Source: JANQLU01 sp964434955
GTDB taxonomy: Bacteria > Planctomycetota > Planctomycetia > Pirellulales > Pirellulaceae
Length of the DNA stretch: 26,690 nt
Assembly: GCA_964434955.1 (NCBI GenBank)
Contig: CAYSXI010000059.1
Coordinates: forward strand, 1 to 26,690
Direction of reading: 5' to 3'
Positions 1 through 6,729 of the stretch are shown here, piece after piece. How positions within the stretch are numbered: the stretch's first letter is position 1; every line of letters starts with the position of its first letter. A program made the translations under genes and the position numbers. The notes under the pieces were generated by a model. That model did not search any database. It was not told the DNA's origin and saw only the letters and a list, made by a program, of their open reading frames with translations.

Positions 1-25
1 CACCTTGGCACACCCGCCCTGACAA

Positions 26-106
26 AACCACTCGCTCGCGCTTCGTGCTTGTATAGAGGTGCTCATACCTTCCATTCATACAAGCACGAAGCGCCAGCGA
101 GTGGTT
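26..106. repeat. 29-bp near-perfect inverted repeat (long hairpin)
   Basis: The arm at 26-54 and the arm at 78-106 are reverse complements over 29 positions with one mismatch, separated by 23 bases (55-77). The right arm contains the core CGAAGCG-C-CAGCGAGTGG and runs directly into the tandem array that follows. As RNA or single-stranded DNA it would form a very stable hairpin. No T-tract follows, so it is not a classical terminator. It resembles a REP-like palindromic unit; that class assignment is inference. Confidence 0.85.
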
Positions 107-218
107 CCCGACTGCCAGCGAGTGGTTCCCTGGAAGCGAGCGAGTGGTTCCCGGCTTTCAGCGAGTGGTTCCCTGGAAGCAAGCGAGTGATTCCCCGGCC
201 GCCAGCAAGTGATTCTCC
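96..218. repeat. Six-copy 21-22-bp degenerate tandem array
   Basis: A 14-base core, AGCGAGTGGTTCCC, starts at 96, 117, 139, 160, 182 and 204, so the period alternates between 21 and 22 bases. Copies 1 to 4 keep the core exactly. Copy 5 has one change (GTGA for GTGG) and copy 6 is more diverged. The period is close to two DNA helical turns, which would place every copy on the same face. The first copy is part of the right arm of the preceding inverted repeat. The array lies about 330 bases before the pilin gene. It could be a protein-binding array or a decaying dispersed repeat. Confidence 0.85.
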
Positions 219-546
219 GAATGCAACGGAATCACCGAGATCACGAAACGACAAAGGAAGACAGGATTTCAGCGGGCGAGATGCGCGGAGGCGCAAGGAT
301 TAAGGGTCAATCCTGTTGGTCGATGCCGACAAAAGCGCTTGGGTTGGGCTGTTTGGGGACAGAAACGACTGAAAACGGCGTGTTTTTCTTGATTTTGTGC
401 GACGCTGCGAGTCCAATGAAAAACATTCGGGAATTTCTTTTTCTTTTACAGCGCGTGAACGTTTACGCCGTAGTAACTGGTGAATTGACCAAAACAAAGA
501 AAAGAAAACACGCAGCGACCTAAAAATACAAACTCGGAGAATTCAA
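219..546 (+). other. Non-coding leader of the Tad pilus operon
   Basis: About 330 bases with no convincing gene. Open frames here overlap one another on both strands and translate to low-complexity or unconvincing peptides. The last 60 bases are A-rich and end in a good ribosome binding site. No textbook -35/-10 pair with correct spacing was found: a TTGACC at 485-490 has no matching -10 box at 16-18 bases. The promoter of the pilus operon probably lies here, but its position cannot be fixed by reading. Confidence 0.5.
536..540 (+). promoter_or_regulatory. Ribosome binding site of the pilin gene
   Basis: GGAGA lies seven bases before the pilin ATG at 547. It is one of the clearer Shine-Dalgarno sites in a window where many starts lack one, which fits a need for high pilin expression. 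Confidence 0.6.
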
Positions 547-750
547 ATGAAAACCCTCGTTAACTTTCGAAACAAAGTCGTCAACCGCATTTCACGATTC
601 AACAAGGATCAACGCGGTTTGGAAACCTTACAAGTCGTTTTGATTATCGCTGTTGCGGCGATCATTTTGGCCCTGATCGTCAACCAATGGCCAAATATCA
701 AGTCGTGGGCTGAGCAGGCGATCCAGGCAATCACAGGATTCAGCGGATAG
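547..750 (+). CDS. flp: Flp-type major pilin (class III prepilin)
   Basis: A 67-residue protein with the layout of Flp prepilins: a basic leader (residues 1-24, ending Q-R-G), a predicted cleavage after Gly24, and a hydrophobic helix at about 28-46. The mature part would be only 43 residues, typical of Flp pilins, which polymerise into thin adhesive fibres. The gene is first in the cluster, next to the A24 prepilin peptidase, which strongly supports the call. One oddity is that the residue at +5 after the cleavage site is Gln29. Flp pilins usually have Glu followed by Tyr there; here the only nearby Glu is at +2 (Glu26). The sequence could instead be a pseudopilin, but its small size and first position favour the major pilin. 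Confidence 0.85.
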   Translation: MKTLVNFRNKVVNRISRFNKDQRGLETLQVVLIIAVAAIILALIVNQWPNIKSWAEQAIQAITGFSG

Positions 751-759
751 TTCAAGACA

Positions 760-1518
760 ATGTCTGAAAACATCAGCGAAAGCGGCTCGGTTGACGATGC
801 CGCTTTTTTTGACAACTCGATGGAATGGACCAAGTGGCATTGGTTGGCGGCATTTGCTTTTCCGCTTACCGTTGCCCCACTTTGGGCCTACTTTGCTCCC
901 GCGGATCCTTCGGCCGCCCGCTCATTCTTTTTTACGATGGGCGGGTGCACGCTGGTCGCCGCACTCGTGGTCGCTTCCTATACCGACTTGCGATGGCGGT
1001 TGATCCCGAACTGGGTGGCCTATCCGGCCATTTTGTTCGGACTTGGATTTAACCTGGTGGATTACTTGACTGGAGCGCAGTACCAGTCATTCCTGGGTGG
1101 CGTTGGCATCCTCAACAGTTTCGTTGGATTCATGATCCTGTTTACGGGATTGTTGATGGTGGTCGTGATGTCCGGCGGAGGTGCCGGCGACGTCAAGCTG
1201 GTTGGAGCCATCGGAGCCTTCATGGGCTTTATCAAAGGTGCTGAGTCGTTGTGCCTGGCGTTTGTCCTTTGTGCGGTTGTGGTGATTTTTCTTTCGCTGC
1301 TGCGAATGGGGCCCTTCAGGGTTGTCGGTGCCGGGCTTCGCAAGGTCGGAAACTACATGTTTCACGATTGGGTGAAAGAACCAGACGAAGATCAGGATAC
1401 TTTATTAAAGGCCAAGATCCCGCAGGGTCCATTTTTTGCCCTCGGTACCATCCTGGTCATGGTTCGAGATACGGTGGTTGAGAATCCAGAGCCATTTCAA
1501 TTTTTATCCTTCAATTGA
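760..1518 (+). CDS. tadV: Prepilin peptidase, A24 aspartic family (TadV/CpaA-like)
   Basis: A 252-residue integral membrane protein expected to cleave the leader from the Flp pilin and the pseudopilins encoded around it. The two catalytic aspartates of A24 peptidases are visible: Asp76 in T-D-L-R-W-R-L-I-P-N and Asp144 in G-A-G-D-V-K-L. Hydrophobic segments lie at about 28-46, 59-74, 88-102, 122-138, 145-157 and 163-178. There is no N-terminal cysteine-rich methylase domain, so it is of the short TadV/CpaA type and not the PilD type. The cytoplasmic N-terminal extension of about 25 acidic residues and the C-terminal tail of about 60 residues are longer than in minimal CpaA. It starts 9 bases after the pilin stop, so the two are almost certainly co-transcribed. 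Confidence 0.92.
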   Translation: MSENISESGSVDDAAFFDNSMEWTKWHWLAAFAFPLTVAPLWAYFAPADPSAARSFFFTMGGCTLVAALVVASYTDLRWRLIPNWVAYPAILFGLGFNLVDYLTGAQYQSFLGGVGILNSFVGFMILFTGLLMVVVMSGGGAGDVKLVGAIGAFMGFIKGAESLCLAFVLCAVVVIFLSLLRMGPFRVVGAGLRKVGNYMFHDWVKEPDEDQDTLLKAKIPQGPFFALGTILVMVRDTVVENPEPFQFLSFN

Positions 1519-1543
1519 TTGAAAGAAACGCGAGGAAACTCCC

Positions 1544-1735
1544 GTGAATAAATACCCATCCAACCTGAGAAAACGTCGACGCCGCAAATCGCGGTCCGGC
1601 CTGGCGGCCCTGGAAGTCGTCATGACAACGGCCATCACGATGTTGATTCTCGGCTTTTCAGCTTACTGGATCATTCGTCTTTGCCGTTACTTGTATTCGG
1701 TGATTGGCGAAATGGTCGGAAGTCCCCTCATCTAA
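1544..1735 (+). CDS. Small TadE-like pseudopilin
   Basis: A 63-residue protein starting at a GTG preceded by GAGGAAA at 1532-1538. It has a very basic leader (RKRRRRKSRSG), a canonical class III processing site after Gly19 (L-A-A-L-E-V, with Glu24 at +5), and one hydrophobic helix at about 25-46. After cleavage only about 44 residues remain. It thus matches TadE-type pseudopilins in the processing site but has almost no periplasmic domain. The position directly after the peptidase gene supports a role as a processed minor pilus subunit or as an initiator of assembly. It is too short to exclude a second Flp-like pilin. Confidence 0.75.
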   Translation: MNKYPSNLRKRRRRKSRSGLAALEVVMTTAITMLILGFSAYWIIRLCRYLYSVIGEMVGSPLI

Positions 1736-1746
1736 GGCAACTTGTC

Positions 1747-2670
1747 ATGTTTGAAATATTCCGTTCTGTCGAAGACGTTTGGATCATCTGGGCGATCAGC
1801 CTGGTGATTCTCGTATTCTGTCTTCGAAATGTTTTGAAGCGATTCAACTTCAAGAACATTCGCCGATTTGCCGCCAGCGAATCAGGCGCATCTTACGCCC
1901 TGCCCTACGTACTGACTTTCCCCATCTACCTGTTGCTGATGGCAGTCCTGCTTCAGGCTTCGCTCATTTTGATGTGCAAGATCGGAACCATGTACGCTGC
2001 TCACGCCTCGGCCCGGACGGTCACGGTATGGCAAGGGCAAGGTCCTGAGGATTCGGATAACTACGAATGGGGCAAAGCCTATATCCGCTACAAGGCGAAG
2101 CGCTCAGCGACGATGGCAATGACTCCTTTTGCCAATTCCTACGTCAACGCACGCGAAGATTTGTTCCCGCTTTATCCCATCGTTCTCAAGGAAAACATTA
2201 CGCAGGAAGATATCGAAAAAGGTGCGATTGTTGACTTGCCAGATACACTTGCCAACCTTTTGACCTACGTCGATCGCGAGTTGTATATCAGTCAGTACAA
2301 ACGCCTCAACGAGGACGCGCACGATAACGATTCAAGTTACACACACCAGATAATCAAGAACCGGCAGTCGCAGGTCAGCGCGGACTACATCCGTAACAAG
2401 TACGCATTTGCTGCGGCAGCGACTCGCGTGAGTTTCCCTGAGGAGCCGGTCGAATGGAATGAAGATCTGAAAGTCACCGTGAAGTATCGCATGGCGTTCC
2501 ATATTCCTGGCACGGCCAAGATCTTCAACGGCAAGCGTCCTCTGTGGACTTACTTGACCGGCGACAAGGTTTACTACCGGGACATCGAGTCCTCGGTCAC
2601 TCTTCCCTCCGAAGCGGCTCAAACGGAAAACGGCCGCGTAGGAATTCCTCACAACATCTTCTACTTCTAA
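1747..2670 (+). CDS. TadE/TadF-like pilus-associated membrane protein
   Basis: The ATG at 1747 gives 307 residues. An upstream in-frame TTG at 1681 would overlap the previous gene by 55 bases and is less likely. Residues 11-29 are hydrophobic. A second, prepilin-like segment follows: Gly47 with A-S-Y-A-L-P after it, then a hydrophobic helix to about 76. This arrangement resembles TadE/F proteins, although the usual Glu at +5 is missing. The A-A-H-A-S-A-R-T-V motif after the helix is like the conserved post-helix segment of TadE/TadG proteins. The rest (about 100-307) is a polar domain expected outside the inner membrane. The gene sits 11 bases after the small pseudopilin and 18 bases before the large TadG-like gene, in the same operon. 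Confidence 0.7.
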   Translation: MFEIFRSVEDVWIIWAISLVILVFCLRNVLKRFNFKNIRRFAASESGASYALPYVLTFPIYLLLMAVLLQASLILMCKIGTMYAAHASARTVTVWQGQGPEDSDNYEWGKAYIRYKAKRSATMAMTPFANSYVNAREDLFPLYPIVLKENITQEDIEKGAIVDLPDTLANLLTYVDRELYISQYKRLNEDAHDNDSSYTHQIIKNRQSQVSADYIRNKYAFAAAATRVSFPEEPVEWNEDLKVTVKYRMAFHIPGTAKIFNGKRPLWTYLTGDKVYYRDIESSVTLPSEAAQTENGRVGIPHNIFYF

Positions 2671-2688
2671 TCAACACTGGACAAATCG

Positions 2689-4455
2689 ATGTCTCAACGT
2701 CATTCCAATCCACACGAATCACAAGGCGACCCGCGCCCGGTCACGATGGAGCAAGTGCTCAAATCGGAAAGTGGCATGATGACCTTTGGAACGATCTTTG
2801 CCGTAATGGTGCTCTTGATCTTCCTTTCGTTCATCGCCAACTCGGTGAACACGGTGAACCAGAAGATCGAAACGCAGAACGGTGCTGACGCGGTGGCCTA
2901 CTCCAGTAGCGTCTGGGTTGCCCGCGGCATGAACGCGGTGACGGCGTCGAATCATATCATCGGCGAACTGAATGCGATCTGGATTTACCATCACGCGTTT
3001 GGTGGAAAGCGATTGGACGAAAAGTTCGAGGCAAATTCCAACACTTCGCCAACGTTCAAGCTCACGGGGATGACGACCTCATCCACTTGCAAGACATTGA
3101 ACTCGGCCATCGACCCGTTGTTTTCGGTTTGTCAGAGTGCCGTGGTTCCTTCGATGTCCTTTCACAAAAGCATCATCAAGGATCAGGACCCCAAGTCCGA
3201 CGTCAACTCAACCCTGTTCCGCGGAATGCATACCCTGAAAATGCAATACGCGATCACGTTGGGTGTTCACGCAGCCGGTTGGGGGATCTACCAGATCCCC
3301 GATCCTTTCGGAATCTCGAAGGTTGTCGGCACCGCGATCATGGTGGTGGCCCTGGCGGTGGAGTTCAAGATCTGGCAGGAATATCTGATTCTGATCGGCG
3401 TTGAGATGCTGGCCAAAGGCCTTTCCATCCCCAAAAAAGCCATCCCGGCCATCATGGACACGATCTACATCTATCAAAACGTCGAAGTCGTCGCACGAAT
3501 CCCACTCCAGGCTTACCTGTGTGCGGACTCGGTTGCCGAGAAACACCTGGCAGAAGGCTTTGTTCGTGGCGACACGCCAGACGGACTTCCCAGCGATGTC
3601 CAAGGCGCCATCGACGAGTTTTCAAAGTTTTATCCGAAACTGCCAATCGAAAAGGAAACGCAATCGAACGTCAAGCGTTGTCAGCTGATGCGTGCCACTT
3701 ACCCCTGGGTTTGTCACTGGCGATACCGCCCGCGGCAGTTCTTCAAGTGGACTTGCACCATGTCGATGGCAGCGGCCGAATACACCAAGTGGACCAACGA
3801 ATGGACTTTGCAAAATTGCGAACGCTTCCGAATGAAGTCCAACCAGACTTACAACAAGCAGCTTTTGAAAGTCGATGGTAAAGGCCAGGCGGATGAAGAG
3901 ATGCGTCCGTTCAAGAATACGCCACTTGTTTTTGACGAAGGCATGAAACTCTACGTCATGCTGGACTTGAACGAACATCACAAGAAGTCCCACGAGAAGT
4001 GGAACAAAGACAACATCACGGGCACGTACCGGTCCGACGAGTTGTTCTGCCTGATGGGCTTTGCAAAACGCGAGCCGACTTGGGTGGCTTCTCCGGCCTT
4101 CTTCCGTCAGGAAAACCCCCATGGATTCGCATGCTACTCACAAGCGATGATCTACAACGCGAACCCGCAACCCGAGCCATCCGATCAACCGGGTGACGGC
4201 GACAAACAGTTGGATGTCGGTTGGGATACGCTGAACTGGGATCAATCCGTCAGCGGTAGCAACCCGATCGAATACACAACGGACGAAGATTACCAGGATC
4301 CACCGCGGATCAAGCCGAACTGGCAGGCCAAGCTTTGCCCGCTTACGGCACCCAAGATGGCAAAGACCTTAACGACGACTGCGATCACCGATCAGGACAT
4401 GCAGAAAATTCTCCTGAACGGCGGTCTGGAACAGTTCGCCCTGCAAAATCATTGA
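2689..4455 (+). CDS. Large TadG-like Flp pilus assembly protein
   Basis: A 588-residue protein with a hydrophobic helix at about 33-51 after S-E-S-G-M-M-T-F, resembling the N-terminal helix of TadG/TadE family proteins. It is followed by the family-like segment Q-N-G-A-D-A-V-A-Y-S-S-S at about 63-74. The large remainder is predicted to face the periplasm and contains a second hydrophobic stretch at about 210-240. Several cysteines in the second half could form disulfides. TadG proteins of proteobacteria often carry a von Willebrand domain; no MIDAS (DxSxS) motif was noticed here. The neighbours are all Tad genes. The precise role is not known; it is probably an envelope-spanning assembly or anchoring factor. 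Confidence 0.72.
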   Translation: MSQRHSNPHESQGDPRPVTMEQVLKSESGMMTFGTIFAVMVLLIFLSFIANSVNTVNQKIETQNGADAVAYSSSVWVARGMNAVTASNHIIGELNAIWIYHHAFGGKRLDEKFEANSNTSPTFKLTGMTTSSTCKTLNSAIDPLFSVCQSAVVPSMSFHKSIIKDQDPKSDVNSTLFRGMHTLKMQYAITLGVHAAGWGIYQIPDPFGISKVVGTAIMVVALAVEFKIWQEYLILIGVEMLAKGLSIPKKAIPAIMDTIYIYQNVEVVARIPLQAYLCADSVAEKHLAEGFVRGDTPDGLPSDVQGAIDEFSKFYPKLPIEKETQSNVKRCQLMRATYPWVCHWRYRPRQFFKWTCTMSMAAAEYTKWTNEWTLQNCERFRMKSNQTYNKQLLKVDGKGQADEEMRPFKNTPLVFDEGMKLYVMLDLNEHHKKSHEKWNKDNITGTYRSDELFCLMGFAKREPTWVASPAFFRQENPHGFACYSQAMIYNANPQPEPSDQPGDGDKQLDVGWDTLNWDQSVSGSNPIEYTTDEDYQDPPRIKPNWQAKLCPLTAPKMAKTLTTTAITDQDMQKILLNGGLEQFALQNH

Positions 4456-4505
4456 TCTCCTCAATCCTCCTCATCTGAATCAACCATCCCAACTCGACAA
4501 GAACC

Positions 4506-5468
4506 ATGAAACGTCAAAACAACCAAACGGCTAACCTGAAACGACGAAATTCGCGACGCGGATCGGCGTCATTGGAACTGGTCCTCGGTGCTCCGTTCAT
4601 TCTTTTCCTCGGGGCGGCTTGCCTGGCAACCGGATTCGCAGGAATGCATCGAATGGAGTCGGCGCTTCAGGCTCGCAACCAGGTTTGGAAGATGCGAGAT
4701 CCGGATGCGGAGAACGATCTTCACGAATTCACCAAATCAGGTGATGAACCCTTGTACATGCTTGCCGGTTCGGATTCCGGATTGATCGAAGGGGAAGCCG
4801 TCACCGAATTCAAGACTTTTAACTGGCTAGGCGGTTCCCATGATGCCAATTCAAAAGCAGCCCTTGTTGCTGGAACTTGGGATCATCGTCAGCTTACTTC
4901 ATTCAGCAGTCAGCCAGGCTCACCGCACATCGGTGAAATGGGTCGGGCTCTGAATATGAGTGACGGGATGGTGGAAACGATTAACTTCATCGCATCCATC
5001 GTCGTCATGGACTTCAACAACCTGCCCAACCAGGATGAGATCGACGATGCCGGTGAGCAAGCGGACGCCGCTCAGGAAGAGGCAGACGGTGCCATGGCGG
5101 AAATCGACAAGAATATCGATCGCGTCAAAGCGGAACTTGCCAAGCTTAAAGAAGAGCTTGCCGAGTTGGAGGCTGAAAAGAAAGCGCTCGAAGATGAGAA
5201 GGACGTATTGGAAGGCGAGCTGGCTGATCTTCAAGCTCAAAAGAACGCGATCAAACCACCGGATACCGTTCCTCAGTCGCTGCTGGATGCAATTGCAGCC
5301 AAGCAAAATGAGATTGCTGCGAAGCAAGCCGAGATCGACGCGGTGAAAGTCAAGATTGGCAAGAAGAAAGACGAAATCAAGGCCAAGGAAGACGAGCTGG
5401 AAGCTTGGGAAGATGGAAAAGACCAGGCGAACGGTGAGACCGCGGGGCTACCAGGTGGCACGCCGTAA
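4506..5468 (+). CDS. TadE-like pseudopilin with C-terminal coiled coil
   Basis: A 320-residue protein. The N-terminus is a canonical pseudopilin: basic leader, Gly19, then S-A-S-L-E-L with Glu24 at +5, and a hydrophobic helix at about 25-45. Residues about 50-175 form a polar domain. Residues about 180-305 are Glu/Lys/Ala-rich with heptad character, broken by a proline segment near 250-257 (K-P-P-D-T-V-P), so two helices could fold back as a hairpin. A processed pilin-like head joined to a long coiled coil is unusual among TadE proteins. The protein could act as a rod or spacer in the periplasm. The stop codon lies inside the first copy of a 24-bp tandem duplication. The upstream gap is 50 bases and has no evident terminator. 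Confidence 0.75.
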   Translation: MKRQNNQTANLKRRNSRRGSASLELVLGAPFILFLGAACLATGFAGMHRMESALQARNQVWKMRDPDAENDLHEFTKSGDEPLYMLAGSDSGLIEGEAVTEFKTFNWLGGSHDANSKAALVAGTWDHRQLTSFSSQPGSPHIGEMGRALNMSDGMVETINFIASIVVMDFNNLPNQDEIDDAGEQADAAQEEADGAMAEIDKNIDRVKAELAKLKEELAELEAEKKALEDEKDVLEGELADLQAQKNAIKPPDTVPQSLLDAIAAKQNEIAAKQAEIDAVKVKIGKKKDEIKAKEDELEAWEDGKDQANGETAGLPGGTP

Positions 5469-5511
5469 GCAGGGCGCCATGTCGTTCCGTAAGCAGGGCG
5501 CCATGTCGTTC
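5464..5511. repeat. 24-bp exact tandem duplication over a stop codon
   Basis: Two exact, adjacent copies of CGTAAGCAGGGCGCCATGTC plus GTTC, at 5464-5487 and 5488-5511. The first copy contains the TAA stop (5466-5468) of the coiled-coil pseudopilin gene. The unit length is a multiple of three, so the second copy repeats the stop in frame. Each copy carries the palindrome GGCGCC. The absence of any mismatch suggests either a recent duplication or selection on the sequence. Confidence 0.9.
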
Positions 5512-5517
5512 CAAATC

Positions 5518-5541
5518 GCCCTGGGTCATTGGACCCTGGGC
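5518..5541 (+). other. Intergenic hairpin
   Basis: Positions 5518-5527 pair with 5532-5541 around the four-base loop ATTG, giving nine pairs and one T-T mismatch. It begins six bases after the 24-bp tandem repeat. No T-tract follows, so it is more likely an mRNA-stability or processing element than a terminator. Confidence 0.5.
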
Positions 5542-5606
5542 GGAAACCCCGATTCAAACAAGAAAACAAGTTCACGAAAACTACCTCGTTTCAATTTGAC
5601 TTTCCC

Positions 5607-6578
5607 GTGACAGAAAAAACCAAAAACAAATCGGCTTCAAAACCTTCGAATGAATCGACGGCCGGGTCCGGCAACGCGAACCCCGACGACTCGAATCGTG
5701 AGGCGGACAAGGGCGGCGACCAAAAACCAAAGAAGTCACCCGTCGTGTTGGGTGTCAATTGGCGTTGGGTCGATTACTCGATTCGCGGCGTTCTGATGGT
5801 AGCGATCGTTTATATGGTTTTTAGTTTGGGTTGGGGGTTTTTTGCAGGCCAACGCACGCCAGAGAAAAAGAAAAAACAAAAAGTCTCCGCGGAAGAAAAT
5901 CGAAAGAACCTAGGCGAGGCTGCCCCTTCCCTATTCATGGCTGATTTCCTGAAGGGGAATTGGACGGTCGGTGAGTCGAAGTGGAAATTCAATTCTCGCG
6001 ACTACAAAGATCTCCCCGGCGAAGACGCGTTCGCAAAAAAACCGACTCAACTCCGTGAGCGGGATCCGCTATTCAACGATGACCAGTTCATTCAGATTTT
6101 CAAAAGTTTCAATGCGAAGCAAACGAAAACGGGTGATTTGACTTACTGGCGAGCCACCGGAATGGGTGTCCACGGTTCGATGTACACGAAAGAAACCAAA
6201 GACGGACCCGTGGTCCAGCTTTTTCGTGTCGCTTTCCCTGCCAACCCCGGTTACGCGTTTGCCGAAGGAATGCCGAGTGAGTTCGCGACTGGCAAGCCGA
6301 CTCGCCGTGTTTTGCTTCCCCTTTGTGAGGGCGCGGAGCAACTTGCCTTTCGCTCGGATGAAAAAGGAGTCGTGTCTTCGGCAATCCTTAATTATCAAGG
6401 GCAAAACGTTGACATCCTGAAACACTGGGAAGAAAATGGTTGGGACGTCAAACCGATTCAACGGGCAGGATCACCGAGCGAACAATTTCAATGTGTCAAG
6501 CAAAACGTTGTGGTCATTGCAACGTTCATGTCACAGGGTTCTCGTTCTTCGATCATGTTGGTGCGTGTTCCGGATTAA
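5607..6578 (+). CDS. Unknown membrane-anchored protein of the Tad cluster
   Basis: No family recognised. The GTG at 5607 gives 323 residues. An in-frame TTG at 5529 would add 26 residues, but it sits inside the intergenic hairpin and is less likely. No Shine-Dalgarno site is clear at either. The N-terminal 55 residues are polar and low in complexity (Ser/Asn/Lys/Asp-rich). One transmembrane helix lies at about 60-80, followed by a Lys-rich stretch and a soluble domain of about 230 residues, probably periplasmic. The domain has alternating hydrophobic strands near its end and no catalytic motif that I recognise. Its position between the pseudopilin genes and the CpaB-like gene suggests an envelope component of the pilus machine, possibly specific to planctomycetes. 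Confidence 0.72.
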   Translation: MTEKTKNKSASKPSNESTAGSGNANPDDSNREADKGGDQKPKKSPVVLGVNWRWVDYSIRGVLMVAIVYMVFSLGWGFFAGQRTPEKKKKQKVSAEENRKNLGEAAPSLFMADFLKGNWTVGESKWKFNSRDYKDLPGEDAFAKKPTQLRERDPLFNDDQFIQIFKSFNAKQTKTGDLTYWRATGMGVHGSMYTKETKDGPVVQLFRVAFPANPGYAFAEGMPSEFATGKPTRRVLLPLCEGAEQLAFRSDEKGVVSSAILNYQGQNVDILKHWEENGWDVKPIQRAGSPSEQFQCVKQNVVVIATFMSQGSRSSIMLVRVPD

Positions 6579-6683
6579 GGGGACTCACACAACTTGGTCA
6601 CACAACAAATGGCGCGCGTTAAGCCAGGCAAGCGTTGTGCGACTTGTGAATGCCAATGATCGCTCTGACGTCGACTCCGTCTC

Positions 6684-6715
6684 GGATCTGTGACGCACGG
6701 ATCCTTCACTTTCTT
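6684..6715 (+). terminator. Terminator-like hairpin before the motor gene block
   Basis: Positions 6684-6692 pair with 6696-6704 over nine positions (one T-G wobble) around a three-base loop. TTCACTTTCTT follows. The stem is strong but the T-tract is weak, so it may terminate only part of the transcripts. It lies in the 151-base gap between the unknown membrane protein and the CpaB-like gene, and could lower expression of the assembly motor relative to the pilin genes. CACACAAC also occurs twice in this gap, near 6586 and 6599. Confidence 0.45.
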
Positions 6716-6729
6716 GAAGAATTTATCTT

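Noticed and set aside
96..218. Repeat array as a CRISPR
   Set aside because: The repeats are 14 bases with 7-8-base variable parts, which is too short for repeats and spacers. There is no cas gene in the window.
209..523. 104-codon frame before the pilin gene
   Set aside because: No ribosome binding site, no protein-like pattern, and it overlaps the repeat array and opposite-strand frames.
3622..4122. 166-codon minus-strand frame
   Set aside because: It is a shadow of the TadG-like gene, with no start signal or recognisable domain.
5529..5606. TTG start for the unknown membrane protein
   Set aside because: It sits inside the intergenic hairpin with no ribosome binding site. The in-frame GTG at 5607 gives a plausible polar N-terminus, though this is not certain.
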